Source: JAADEM01 sp965371855 (GTDB lineage: Bacteria > Bacteroidota > Bacteroidia > Bacteroidales > Marinilabiliaceae). Taken from it: 50,725 bases of DNA. This document shows, in pieces, positions 9,001-17,090 of the stretch (within the stretch, counting starts at the first letter, position 1; every line of letters starts with the position of its first letter). The position numbers and the translations under genes are program-made. The notes below the pieces were generated by a model. The model made no database searches and was not told the DNA's origin. It saw only the letters and a list, made by a program, of their open reading frames with translations. The stretch lies in assembly GCA_965371855.1 (NCBI GenBank), contig CBDUZZ010000034.1:1-50725 (forward strand), read 5' to 3'.

Positions 9001-11331
9001 TGGGATGCTATCATTCTGACACACGACCAATTCCAAAAAATACCACAGTCACCAGAGGTGCAGGAGCAGATATTGCAAACTGAACTTGATAGCGTAGAAG
9101 AAAATCTGGATGTTATCAGAAACCAGATCGGCAGTGTCTCCAACGCCATGCTTAAAGGACTGTTGAAACGCAAAGCCAACTTAGAGGTAAAACTTCAAAA
9201 CACAGCCTTTCAAATAGAGCAGCGTACCGATGATATTATAGATTTTAAGCAGATGGGTATTGATCACCTGTTTGTTGACGAAAGCCACAAGTTTAAGAAC
9301 CTCATGTTCAATACCAGGCATGACCGTGTGGCAGGCCTGGGTAATTCACAGGGAAGTTTGCGGGCATTAAACTTACTGTTTGCTATCCGTACTATACAGG
9401 AGCGTAACGGCAAGGATTTGGGAGCTACCTTTTTGTCAGGCACAACAATCAGTAATTCACTCACAGAGCTCTACCTGCTTTTTAAATATTTACGACCAAA
9501 GGCATTGGAAAAACAGGACATACACTGTTTTGATGCATGGTCTGCTATTTATGCCAAAAAGACCACCGATTTTGAGTTTTCGGTGACCAACCAGATAGTA
9601 CAAAAAGAACGTTTCAGATACTTTATCAAAGTACCGGAACTGGCCACTTTCTACTCCGAGATAACGGACTATCGTACGGCTAAAGATGTGGGCATTGACC
9701 GGCCACAGATGAACGAACAACTATACAACATACCGCCCACTCCCGACCAGGAGGATTTTATTCAGCGATTGATGGATTTTGCCAAGAACGGCGATGCTAC
9801 TTTACTGGGACGGGAAGAATTATCACCAAAGGAACAAAAAGCCAAAATGCTTATCGCAACCAACTATGCAAGAAAGATGAGTTTGGATATGAGGATGATA
9901 GACCCTGCATATGGCGATCATATTGACAATAAAGCTTCGCATTGTGCCAGAAACATAGCCCGATACTACCAAAAGCACAATGAGCATAAAGGTACACAGT
10001 TTGTATTCTCCGATTTGGGAACGTATAAGCCCAACCGTTGGAGCGTTTACGGCGAGATAAAACGCAAACTGCATGAAGACCATGGAATCCCTGCTCATGA
10101 AATTCGTTTTATCCAGGAAGCAAAGACCGACAAGGCACGTAAAACTTTTATAGAGGGAATGAACACAGGTAAGATAAGGGTGCTTTTCGGCTCTACCGAT
10201 ATGTTGGGAACGGGCATTAACGCACAAAAAAGAGCCGTAGCTATCCACCATTTGGATATACCGTGGCGGCCTTCCGACCTTGCCCAACGCAATGGACGGG
10301 CTGTACGTAAAGGCAATTTTATTGCCAAAGAGTTTGCCGGGAACAAGGTAGATACTTTTATCTATGCCGTTGAAAAGTCGTTAGACTCCTATAAATTCAA
10401 CCTTTTACATAACAAACAGCTTTTTATCGACCAACTCAAAAACAACAATATGGCTACCCGTACCATTGATGAAGGAAGTATGGATGAAAAATCGGGAATG
10501 AATTTTTCTGAGTATGTGGCGATACTTTCCGGTAATACCGAACTGTTGGAAAAAGCAAAACTAGAAAAGAAAATTATCGCTTTGGAGAGTGAGCGGCAAG
10601 CCTTCCACCGTTCCAAAAGTTCATCGGAGTTCAAACTACGGGAAATACACCACACCCTTAAACATAACAACGAAATGGTTGGAAAAATGACAGGCGATTG
10701 GGAATTTTTCAGCAACCGTATGCAAAAAGATAGTGATGGCAAGCCCCTGAACCCAGTTAAACTAGACGGCCTCAATACTTCCGATTTTAAACTTGTAGGG
10801 GCAAAACTCAACGAGATTGACGATAACCTGAATACCAAAGGTGAATACCGAAAAATCGGGACACTGTACGATTTTTTGCTTTTGGTCAAGTCCGAGAATT
10901 CTAAAAAGGAGAACTCTCTTTTTGGTGATGAAAAGTACTTTGACAATAAATTCTTTGTTGAGGGCGAGAGTGATATCAAATACACCTACAACAACGGTAA
11001 AATTGCCAATGATCCGAAACTGGCATCCATGAATTTCATGAATGCTATGGAAAAAATACCTAAGCTGATTGAAAAGTATAAGGAGAGCAACAAAAAAGTG
11101 CAAAAAGATGTTCCTGTATTACAGGAAGTGGTGAGTGGAATATGGCGAAAAGAGGATGAATTAAAAGTGTTGAAAAGTGAGCTGTCAATCCTGGAGCGAA
11201 AGATTCAACTGTCGCTTGCCCCACAAAGCGAACAGCAGGATAGTACCATTGGAAAAGAAAGCGAAAATGAAAAAGTGGCTGTTATGGCTGAGCCAGGACA
11301 AAAATACAGGGCTAAAGTATACGGTTTGTAA
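6052..11331 (+). CDS. Giant N6-adenine DNA methylase-like / SF2 (SNF2-like) helicase fusion of a conjugative element
   Basis: The 1759-residue protein joins two enzymes. The N-terminal part is methyltransferase-like: the SAM-binding motif FLDPSAGMGEF has its Asp at 131, and the catalytic-type motif is N196-I-P-F, a variant of the usual NPPF/Y. A low-complexity linker with eight Asn follows (437-444). The C-terminal part is a superfamily 2 helicase: Walker A GTGKT at 911-915, a DESH box at D1076, and motif VI QRNGRAVRKG starting at Q1412. A charged coiled-coil-like tail follows from about 1480. This type follows DUF1896 in many Bacteroidota conjugative elements. Its role is untested; DNA processing, self-methylation or protection from host restriction are possible. 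No nuclease motif is obvious. The start at 6052 inside the DUF1896 gene is the first ATG of the frame before the conserved region. Confidence 0.9.
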   Translation: MAYNKKQHLQDNIEAIRTMFNLDKEKRRATTEEQAALRKYSGFGGLKCILNPVKSLADAVHWTKSDLPLFSMVRELHSVIHQNARDRNEYRRYFNSLKNSVLTSFYTPPEVVQTMGQVLNNMGIKPNRFLDPSAGMGEFISAFKEQGAIDEVTGIEKDLLTGKMLSYLYPDNKIRVEGFENIGKNRENYFDIVASNIPFGDIAVFDPAFHSSTVIAEKMAVKSVHNYFFLKGVKTLREGGLLAFITSQGVMDSPKNQPVRNWLMGECSLVSAVRLPNNLFSDYAGTEVGSDLVILQKNTYKERITSREEDFIHSHALSSGITVNDYYQNMQRIVHTNGHIGTDPYGKPAWVYEHDGGIKGIANDLRKMLTTDLSRHLDIGLFNRNRYQEVQQAPVQKEEAVLPISKQETQSQKGTQLSLFDLFGMSPASQQPTKTRNNNNNNNNRRGMQKRNRPLQNTNSIFDSPQLPKAESFDPRLFEGKLHGFHGDGSLVINGTQVGYLKGVKNKGVEFHPLNISEKQKNIIKSYISVRDTYEQLYSFEVNEKTEDPETRQLLNRRYDNFVQKHGNLNAPENLKPIKMDRGALTVLALERFIDGKAEKADFFHAPVSFSVASKQENVSPEEALFLSLNRTGKVDIGFMVQRTGIEADELKEQLHGRIYFNPMEEEYEIADKFLAGNVVHKANLLRGYLDDNVGDSIGIDNPEAMESYRALQKVIPEKIPFELLDFNLGERWIPTGIYARFASYLFDTDVEIHYSANMDDFSVKADKQNARINDKYCVRGESRSFNGLALMKHALVNTTPNITKKIMIGDKEAKVPDNEALQMANSKIDDIRNGFTEWLNVQTPEFKGRLTQLYNDKFNCFVRPGYDGSHQSFPGLDLKNLGIEDLYGSQKDAVWMLKQNNGGICDHEVGTGKTLIMCCGAYEMKRLGIANKPMIIGLKANLHEIAHTFRTAYPHAKILYPGKQDFTPQKRLKIFHDIKNNNWDAIILTHDQFQKIPQSPEVQEQILQTELDSVEENLDVIRNQIGSVSNAMLKGLLKRKANLEVKLQNTAFQIEQRTDDIIDFKQMGIDHLFVDESHKFKNLMFNTRHDRVAGLGNSQGSLRALNLLFAIRTIQERNGKDLGATFLSGTTISNSLTELYLLFKYLRPKALEKQDIHCFDAWSAIYAKKTTDFEFSVTNQIVQKERFRYFIKVPELATFYSEITDYRTAKDVGIDRPQMNEQLYNIPPTPDQEDFIQRLMDFAKNGDATLLGREELSPKEQKAKMLIATNYARKMSLDMRMIDPAYGDHIDNKASHCARNIARYYQKHNEHKGTQFVFSDLGTYKPNRWSVYGEIKRKLHEDHGIPAHEIRFIQEAKTDKARKTFIEGMNTGKIRVLFGSTDMLGTGINAQKRAVAIHHLDIPWRPSDLAQRNGRAVRKGNFIAKEFAGNKVDTFIYAVEKSLDSYKFNLLHNKQLFIDQLKNNNMATRTIDEGSMDEKSGMNFSEYVAILSGNTELLEKAKLEKKIIALESERQAFHRSKSSSEFKLREIHHTLKHNNEMVGKMTGDWEFFSNRMQKDSDGKPLNPVKLDGLNTSDFKLVGAKLNEIDDNLNTKGEYRKIGTLYDFLLLVKSENSKKENSLFGDEKYFDNKFFVEGESDIKYTYNNGKIANDPKLASMNFMNAMEKIPKLIEKYKESNKKVQKDVPVLQEVVSGIWRKEDELKVLKSELSILERKIQLSLAPQSEQQDSTIGKESENEKVAVMAEPGQKYRAKVYGL
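7360..7383 (+). repeat. (AAC)8 trinucleotide repeat encoding an eight-Asn linker
   Basis: Eight uninterrupted AAC codons lie between the methylase and helicase parts of the fusion. Changes in copy number would keep the frame, so this tract can only vary linker length. Confidence 0.9.
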
Positions 11332-11339
11332 TACCAATT

Positions 11340-11375
11340 ATTTTTCAAAATGCGCTGAAAGGCATTTTGAAAAAT
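11340..11375 (+). terminator. 14-bp perfect hairpin at the end of the mobile-element operon
   Basis: The arms ATTTTTCAAAATGC (11340-11353) and GCATTTTGAAAAAT (11362-11375) are perfect complements around an 8-nt loop, 8 bp after the methylase-helicase stop. This should work as a transcription terminator. Downstream sequence up to 11580 has no ORF I can support. The hairpin is AT-rich at its base, without a classical long T-run, so it could also be the end of a repeated element. Confidence 0.6.
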
Positions 11376-11580
11376 ACAATAGCCTCGATTTTGCTTCGGG
11401 AGTTAACGCCGATTCGAAAATTTTGCGTATTTTAGTCATAGTCAAAAAAGATATTACCCCGAATTTAGTCATTTTTGGCTGTCTTTGGGATGATTTTTAT
11501 GACTTTTTATCAATTTAATGCACTAGTTATTAACAATTTGTGATTATACTGAATGACCCTCGTTAACGATTGGACAGAGT

Positions 11581-14500
11581 TCAGTTTACATACCCAGAGT
11601 TGTTTCTATTTACGCTATCTTCATCTGTATACCGTTGTTTATACTCTTTTGGGGTCATCTTGTAATGCCGTTTAAAACTCTTCGAAAAGTAAGAATGGGA
11701 ATTGAATCCAACCTGATATGCTATTTCGTCAACGCTAAATTGATCATATTTTAACATCTCTGATGCTTTCTTAAGCCTTATCATACGGATAAATTCAGTA
11801 GCAGAATAATTGGTCATTTGTTTAAGCTTTCGGTGTAGATGTACCCTGCATAGACCAATTTCGGAAGCCAGCATTTCAACTGTAAAATCCGGATTGCTAA
11901 AATGTTTCTCTATTGTCTCTCTTGTTTTATCAAGGAAATAATTGCCCGGAGTATTACCATCGAATGGTTGATTCTTGATAATTTGATCCCTGAAGGTTTG
12001 CCTTAACAATTCCCTTTGTTTTAAAAGGTTGTTTATTTGGGTGATAAGCAGCTCTTCGTCAAAAGGTTTTGGTATATATGCATCTGCGCCTTTTTCTAAT
12101 CCTGCAATTTTATTGTCGATTGATGACAGGGATGTTAGCAGAATAACAGGGATGTGGCTGGTTTCAATCCTTGATTTTATTTTGGCACAAAGCTCAAACC
12201 CATCCATTTTAGGCATCATTACATCAGAAACAACAATGTCAACGTTACTATCTAACAGGTACTCTAATGCTTCAGCCCCATCTATCGCTTCTGTTGTACT
12301 GTAAAAAGGGCTTAATACATCTTTAATATATTCTCTTAAATCATTATTGTCTTCAACAATTAAGATATGATTTACTTTATTGTTGGTGTGAACATGTATA
12401 TCTTTTTTCGATTGTTGTGGCAACTCAGGAGAAAGGGCATTTGTTGAATATTGTTTGCTTTGGAATATTTGGTGTGCAGCTTGTTTTAATGGAAGCCTGA
12501 CAGTAAAACAACTTCCTTTTTTGGGAGTACTTGCAGCCATTATTTCACCATGGTGCAGAAGGGTAAAGTCTTTACATAGCGAAAGTCCTATGCCCGATCC
12601 AAACTCATTTGGTTTACCCTGCTCAAAACGATTAAATATTTTAACCAAGTCTTCACTTGCTATACCTTTCCCGGAATCAGCAACACTAAATTCTACAAAA
12701 TCTATCTCTCCAATATCTCCAAACTTTAGCCGATTGGTAAAACTTCTACCTGAGTTGCGGCCTCCTTTAGTAATCTCAATAATAATCTCCCCATTATTAC
12801 CGGTGTTTTTGAATGCATTTGAAAGGAGGTTAAATATGATCTTATCTACTTTATCAGAATCTGCTTCAATGTTAATTTTGTTAGTGGTAATATATTTTAA
12901 ATCTATCTGTTTAATGCGTGCTTCTTCTGTAAAACTAAGATATCGTTCACGGATGAAGGGCACAAGGTCAAATCGTTCTATATTTAGTTTTGCTTTCCCT
13001 TTTTCAATTTTTCGCAGATCCATAATCTGATTAATAAGACCCAGTAAACGATTAGAATTTCTCTGAATTACGTCCAGGTTTTTAATTTGTACGGGATTTA
13101 GATTTCCTGCTTTCAGTATATTTTTAAGAGGGCCTGTAATTAATGTTAGCGGAGTCCTGAACTCATGAGATATATTGGTGAAAAATTTTAGTTTCATCTC
13201 ATGTAAGTTCTCTTCCTGTGTTCGTCGGAATTTTTCAAATAATACATTCTTTTTAAGTTGCTGTCTTTCACTGATTACTTTGTAAATCAGAAATAACATC
13301 AGAGCAGAAACTAAAAAATAGCACAAATATGCCAGGTTGGTCCTCCACCATGGAGTTGAGATTATGATATGTAGCCTTGCAGGCTCATCGTTCCATATAC
13401 CGTCATTATTCGCCGCTTTTACTTCGAATATATACTCTCCGTATGGGATATTGGTAAATACAGCACTTCCCAGATTACCATTATCAATCCATTCGTCATA
13501 AATTCCCAATAACCGGTATTTAAATCTGTTTTTTTCGGACAGGAGGAAATTGTCTGCTACAAATTCAATCTTAAATGAAGTCTCCGAAGGTTTCAGGTTA
13601 AGAGAGTTGAAATTAGTATTTTCAGAATGGGGAAAGGAGTAAATTTCCCTCTTGTTGTTGACAACAACTTTGTTCAGTATAATATCAGGGGCTCTTTTGT
13701 TTAGCCTGATCCTGCCTTTTTTTATTTGGGTAAATCCATTGGTTCCTCCAAAGTAGAGGTTTTTGTCACTGTCCATAAATATAGACTGGGGGTTGAATTG
13801 GTTGCCCTGTATCCCGTCAACCATATTAAATTGCCGCAATGATTTATTTATAGGATTGTATAAAAAGAGCCCGGCATTGGTTGTAATCCAAATCCTGTCA
13901 CCTGAATCTTTAAGAATACCATACACGTCTTTTCCTGTTAGTTGCTGCTCAGGGTTAAAATAACTGATACTGTCTGTGTCAAAATGGTATATATTTATTC
14001 CTCCGGCTTTTGTTCCAATCCAAATTTCATTATCGGTTACCTCGTTTAGATGATAAATGGTATTACTGTTTAATATCTTTCCCGGTTTCTTTCCTGTAAA
14101 ATGATGCATTTTTCCGGTTATTAAATTCAGGCGGCTAAGCCAATAGACTGAACCTACCCATAACCCATTGTGGGAATCGAGTAGTAGAGACCGGATTCCT
14201 TCAATTTTACGATTTTTTGCCGAAAACAATTGGTTTATAGAATATATATGGTCTCTGGCAAAATGATAAAAATAAACACCCTGCTCCAAACATCCTATCC
14301 ATACCCCTGAATCGGAAGGGCATAGGGCGTAAACACTTTGTGCAGATGCCGGATACCCTTTACCTTCCTGCCCGTTAAAATGGGTGAAGTTCTCTGAGCC
14401 GGAAGGTTTATACCATAAATGGTTTTTATGGGTTCCTACCCATAATCCTCCTTGTTTGTCGGTACATAATGATTTTATATTGAAAACCTTCTTTTTGTTA

Positions 14501-15654
14501 TCGGCTAAATTTACTTTTTTGAACGTAGCAGAGGTAGGATTGAACTCATTTAACCCGCCTGTCTCAGTCCCGATAAAGATCTGACCATTGGTGAGCTGGG
14601 CAAAGGAGCTTACGAAATTATTGCTTAAGGAAGAGGGGTTTTCAGAATGCCGGTATGTGTAAAATTTATTGTCTGAATTATTCATGTAAAAAAGACCACC
14701 CGACCAGGTTCCAAACCAAATATTATCTCTGTTGTCCCTAAAGACTGAGTAGATTGAGTTGTGAACTATTTCAGGATTTAACTCCGGGTCAATCCTGTAT
14801 ATCTCATTATCTTTTTCTATAAAAAGTCCCTGATAAGCTCCTATCAGTAAATCTCCTTTAGCATCTTTTATAATCGACCTGACATTCCCGTTTCTAAAAT
14901 CCCATGTTTTATTTTTATCGTAGCAATAATGGCGGAGTAGGTTCCCCTGCATATTATATAACCTTGCCCCGTGATGGGTATATCCTACCCATATTTTGTC
15001 TCCTTCTGCCCATATAGTACGTGGGATAGATCCGGGTCCATCTATAACTTTTGTAATTTTATGATCCCCGTGGTGAATACGATATATCGAGCCGTTAGCG
15101 GTGCCGATCCAGCCACGTTGTAACCGGTCAAAATATATAATACGAGGCCTGAATTTCGGATACTTACTTTGTACGTATTTAATGGTACGAGCCTCTTTAT
15201 CAATTACTCCGAGTCCGTTATAGTCAATAATCCACAGGTTTCCTTCTTCGTCAATACCCATACTATATATAAAAGGCCATTTTACAGGTTCGGAATTGTG
15301 TTTATATTCAAAATGTATAAAATCCTGCGTTTCCCTGTTAAAAAGTTCCAATCCATTAAATGTTCCTATCCACAAATTATTTTGGTTGTCAACAATAAGT
15401 TGTGTTATAGCATCTGTAATCAAACTATTCGGATTGTTTGGGTTATTGCAAAAACGTGTAAAGTTTCTGGAGTCATACCTGAATATTCCCTGATTACTAC
15501 CTAACCATATACAACCATCATGATCCTGTGTAATCGAATGTATTGACTGAAAGCTTAACCCTCCCGAAGGAGAAAGTTGCCTGAATGTTAATTCCGGAAT
15601 TTGTGCTGATATGTTATTGAAAAAGAAAACTGAGATTATCCACAACCACTTCAT
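11581..15654 (-). CDS. Hybrid two-component system sensor-regulator (HTCS) 1
   Basis: This one-protein regulator senses an oligosaccharide in the periplasm and activates the neighbouring PUL. A signal peptide (MKWLWIISVFFFNNISA) supports the start at 15654, 24 codons inside the longest ORF, whose extra N-terminus would hide it. The periplasmic half holds many two-component-propeller repeats (IWLGSNQGI, LWIGTFNGLEL, IWFGTWSGGLFY and others) and a Y_Y_Y domain near residues 690-755. One membrane helix (LAYLCYFLVSALMLFLIYKV) follows. The cytoplasmic half has HisKA with phosphoacceptor His830 (NISHEFRTP), HATPase_c (ADSGKGI, GSGIGLSL), a receiver with Asp1144 (VSDVMMPKMDG), and an AraC-type HTH at the C-terminus. 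It diverges from the GH88-FAS1-SusCD operon across a 180-bp region with repeated GTAACA sites, which it is likely to bind. A second HTCS at 33901 is a close paralogue. Confidence 0.95.
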   Translation of the reverse strand: MKWLWIISVFFFNNISAQIPELTFRQLSPSGGLSFQSIHSITQDHDGCIWLGSNQGIFRYDSRNFTRFCNNPNNPNSLITDAITQLIVDNQNNLWIGTFNGLELFNRETQDFIHFEYKHNSEPVKWPFIYSMGIDEEGNLWIIDYNGLGVIDKEARTIKYVQSKYPKFRPRIIYFDRLQRGWIGTANGSIYRIHHGDHKITKVIDGPGSIPRTIWAEGDKIWVGYTHHGARLYNMQGNLLRHYCYDKNKTWDFRNGNVRSIIKDAKGDLLIGAYQGLFIEKDNEIYRIDPELNPEIVHNSIYSVFRDNRDNIWFGTWSGGLFYMNNSDNKFYTYRHSENPSSLSNNFVSSFAQLTNGQIFIGTETGGLNEFNPTSATFKKVNLADNKKKVFNIKSLCTDKQGGLWVGTHKNHLWYKPSGSENFTHFNGQEGKGYPASAQSVYALCPSDSGVWIGCLEQGVYFYHFARDHIYSINQLFSAKNRKIEGIRSLLLDSHNGLWVGSVYWLSRLNLITGKMHHFTGKKPGKILNSNTIYHLNEVTDNEIWIGTKAGGINIYHFDTDSISYFNPEQQLTGKDVYGILKDSGDRIWITTNAGLFLYNPINKSLRQFNMVDGIQGNQFNPQSIFMDSDKNLYFGGTNGFTQIKKGRIRLNKRAPDIILNKVVVNNKREIYSFPHSENTNFNSLNLKPSETSFKIEFVADNFLLSEKNRFKYRLLGIYDEWIDNGNLGSAVFTNIPYGEYIFEVKAANNDGIWNDEPARLHIIISTPWWRTNLAYLCYFLVSALMLFLIYKVISERQQLKKNVLFEKFRRTQEENLHEMKLKFFTNISHEFRTPLTLITGPLKNILKAGNLNPVQIKNLDVIQRNSNRLLGLINQIMDLRKIEKGKAKLNIERFDLVPFIRERYLSFTEEARIKQIDLKYITTNKINIEADSDKVDKIIFNLLSNAFKNTGNNGEIIIEITKGGRNSGRSFTNRLKFGDIGEIDFVEFSVADSGKGIASEDLVKIFNRFEQGKPNEFGSGIGLSLCKDFTLLHHGEIMAASTPKKGSCFTVRLPLKQAAHQIFQSKQYSTNALSPELPQQSKKDIHVHTNNKVNHILIVEDNNDLREYIKDVLSPFYSTTEAIDGAEALEYLLDSNVDIVVSDVMMPKMDGFELCAKIKSRIETSHIPVILLTSLSSIDNKIAGLEKGADAYIPKPFDEELLITQINNLLKQRELLRQTFRDQIIKNQPFDGNTPGNYFLDKTRETIEKHFSNPDFTVEMLASEIGLCRVHLHRKLKQMTNYSATEFIRMIRLKKASEMLKYDQFSVDEIAYQVGFNSHSYFSKSFKRHYKMTPKEYKQRYTDEDSVNRNNSGYVN

Positions 15655-15694
15655 AACCTGATTTTTTGGTAAAAATATATTATTCTGATGAAGT

Positions 15695-15766
15695 TCACTG
15701 TAACACATGTTACATGGAGGTAACATGTGTTACAGTGAGGTAACTTTTGTAACAGTATTAGTAACA
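15695..15766. promoter_or_regulatory. Phased operator array between HTCS 1 and the GH88 operon
   Basis: A perfect 19-bp inverted repeat (15695-15713 / 15720-15738, 6-nt spacer) is built from two copies of a smaller palindrome, GTAACA-N2-TGTTAC. GTAAC recurs at 15700, 15720, 15740 and 15761, a spacing of 20-21 bp or two helical turns, with an extra copy at 15749. The last site ends 67 bp before the GH88 start, close to where a promoter would lie. The array begins 41 bp upstream of the HTCS start, so the regulator may also control itself. HTCS binding is inferred from location and from the analogous site in front of the second block. Confidence 0.7.
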
Positions 15767-15833
15767 TTTGTCTTAATCAGTCGATTTTATTTGATATATT
15801 TTTATCAAAGCTAAAACAAAATAATGTAATTAA

Positions 15834-17012
15834 GTGATAAAGAACTATAAAAATAAGATTGTTTTTGCCTTGTTAGTTGTTTTAGGTGGTTGCAATCCTG
15901 TAGAGAAGTCTCCTTTTGATAAGGTTATTGAGAATTGGGGGAGACAATTAAAAATTGCTATTACGCAATCTGATACGCTTTGTGCAGGTCATAAGGGGTA
16001 TGTGCTGCCCGTATCTTATAATGCCACCGGAGAAATATCGATGGTACAGGCAGGTAACCGGTTCAACGACTCTTTTTCCGGTAAACTCTGGCTGATGTAT
16101 GAAATTACGGATGATAAATTCTGGGAAGCAAAAGCAAGGGAATTTACGAAGAAACTCAATATAGAAACTCATGATACAGGATTTAGAATATTATGTGGCT
16201 ACGGTAATGGATACCGTTTGACAAATGATTCCGGGTATCGGGAAGTATTGCTTCAGGCTGCAAAAGCATTAATGACACACTACAATGAAAAGGTGGGTTG
16301 TATTCGCTCCCTGTGCCATAACGCAGACAGCCTGCGCTTTTCTGTTGCGATTGATAATATAATGGATCTGGAACTCCTGTTTTGGGCAACAAAAGAAACA
16401 GGCAGCCCTATATATAAAGAGGCAGCCGTTAATCATGCTATAAAAATAGTTGAAAACCATTTTCGTGACGATAGCAGCTCCTGGCAAGTGGTAGATTATA
16501 ACCCCGCGACAGGTGAAGTGCAAAACAAGGCAACACGTGATGGTTATGCTGATGAGTCGACCCTATCCAGAGGACAGGCATGGGCGCTGTATGGCTTTAC
16601 AATGGTTTATCGTGAAACAGGAATGCATGAATTCCTTCAGGAGGCTGAAAAAATAGCGCAATTTATTATAAACCATCCTCGTATGCCTGAGGATATGGTG
16701 CCATACCGGGATTTTGATGCACCCGGGATCCCTGAAGAACCACGGGACGTTACGGCTGCAGCTATAATTGCCTCCGGGCTGTTTGAACTTGCCGGATACA
16801 CTGAGAGTAAGGAGAAATACTTAACCGCAGCTAATAAAATATTAAGCTCTTTGTGTTCCGATGCATACCTCCCCTCATCATCCCGGGATAATGGAGGGAG
16901 TATGTCATCCTTTATTGAAAGATATCCTCCTGATATGGAGGCAGATAAGCCAATGTTCCGTATTGACTATTTTCTTATAGAAGCCGGAAAAAGAAAACTA
17001 AATATTAACTAA
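15834..17012 (+). CDS. GH88 unsaturated glucuronyl hydrolase, lipoprotein (copy 1)
   Basis: GH88 enzymes hydrate and release the 4,5-unsaturated uronic acid left at the non-reducing end by polysaccharide lyases. This 392-residue protein starts with a lipoprotein signal (FALLVVLGGC, lipid Cys20). The catalytic Asp pair of the family is present: Asp114 in HDTGF and Asp174 in IDNIMDLELLFWA. RGQAWALYGFTMVYRETG and PYRDFDAPGIPEEPRDVTAAAI are family hallmarks. The start codon is GTG at 15834; the ATG at 15823 is followed at once by a stop. It is the first gene downstream of the HTCS 1 operator array, and the next gene follows after 78 bp. A second GH88 at 40607 shares most motifs, but the two differ enough to have distinct linkage preferences. 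GH105 is the main alternative family, but it is less likely. Confidence 0.9.
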   Translation: MIKNYKNKIVFALLVVLGGCNPVEKSPFDKVIENWGRQLKIAITQSDTLCAGHKGYVLPVSYNATGEISMVQAGNRFNDSFSGKLWLMYEITDDKFWEAKAREFTKKLNIETHDTGFRILCGYGNGYRLTNDSGYREVLLQAAKALMTHYNEKVGCIRSLCHNADSLRFSVAIDNIMDLELLFWATKETGSPIYKEAAVNHAIKIVENHFRDDSSSWQVVDYNPATGEVQNKATRDGYADESTLSRGQAWALYGFTMVYRETGMHEFLQEAEKIAQFIINHPRMPEDMVPYRDFDAPGIPEEPRDVTAAAIIASGLFELAGYTESKEKYLTAANKILSSLCSDAYLPSSSRDNGGSMSSFIERYPPDMEADKPMFRIDYFLIEAGKRKLNIN

Positions 17013-17090
17013 TTAAATTCTGAATTTTATGAAATGAAAACTTATGAAAAATTAATGAGTACGAAAAAGTTAACTTAAATCTGAAAAATT

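Noticed and set aside
10389..10985. Minus-strand open frame of 198 codons inside the methylase-helicase gene
   Set aside because: Ser- and Leu-rich shadow of the real plus-strand frame, with no recognisable domain.
11177..11518. Plus-strand frame of 113 codons across the end of the methylase-helicase gene
   Set aside because: First half is a shadow of the real gene and the second half reads through the hairpin at 11340-11375.
12455..13030. Plus-strand open frame of 191 codons within HTCS 1
   Set aside because: Antisense shadow of the kinase and receiver coding region.
15655..15726. Upstream start of HTCS 1 giving a 24-residue longer N-terminus
   Set aside because: The extra residues would bury the signal peptide and their codons overlap the operator palindrome.
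15695..15766. Possible CRISPR array or IS ends made by the repeated GTAAC motifs
   Set aside because: Units are only 5-6 bp with 20-bp phasing and no spacers of constant length, and there is no flanking target duplication; a regulatory array fits better.
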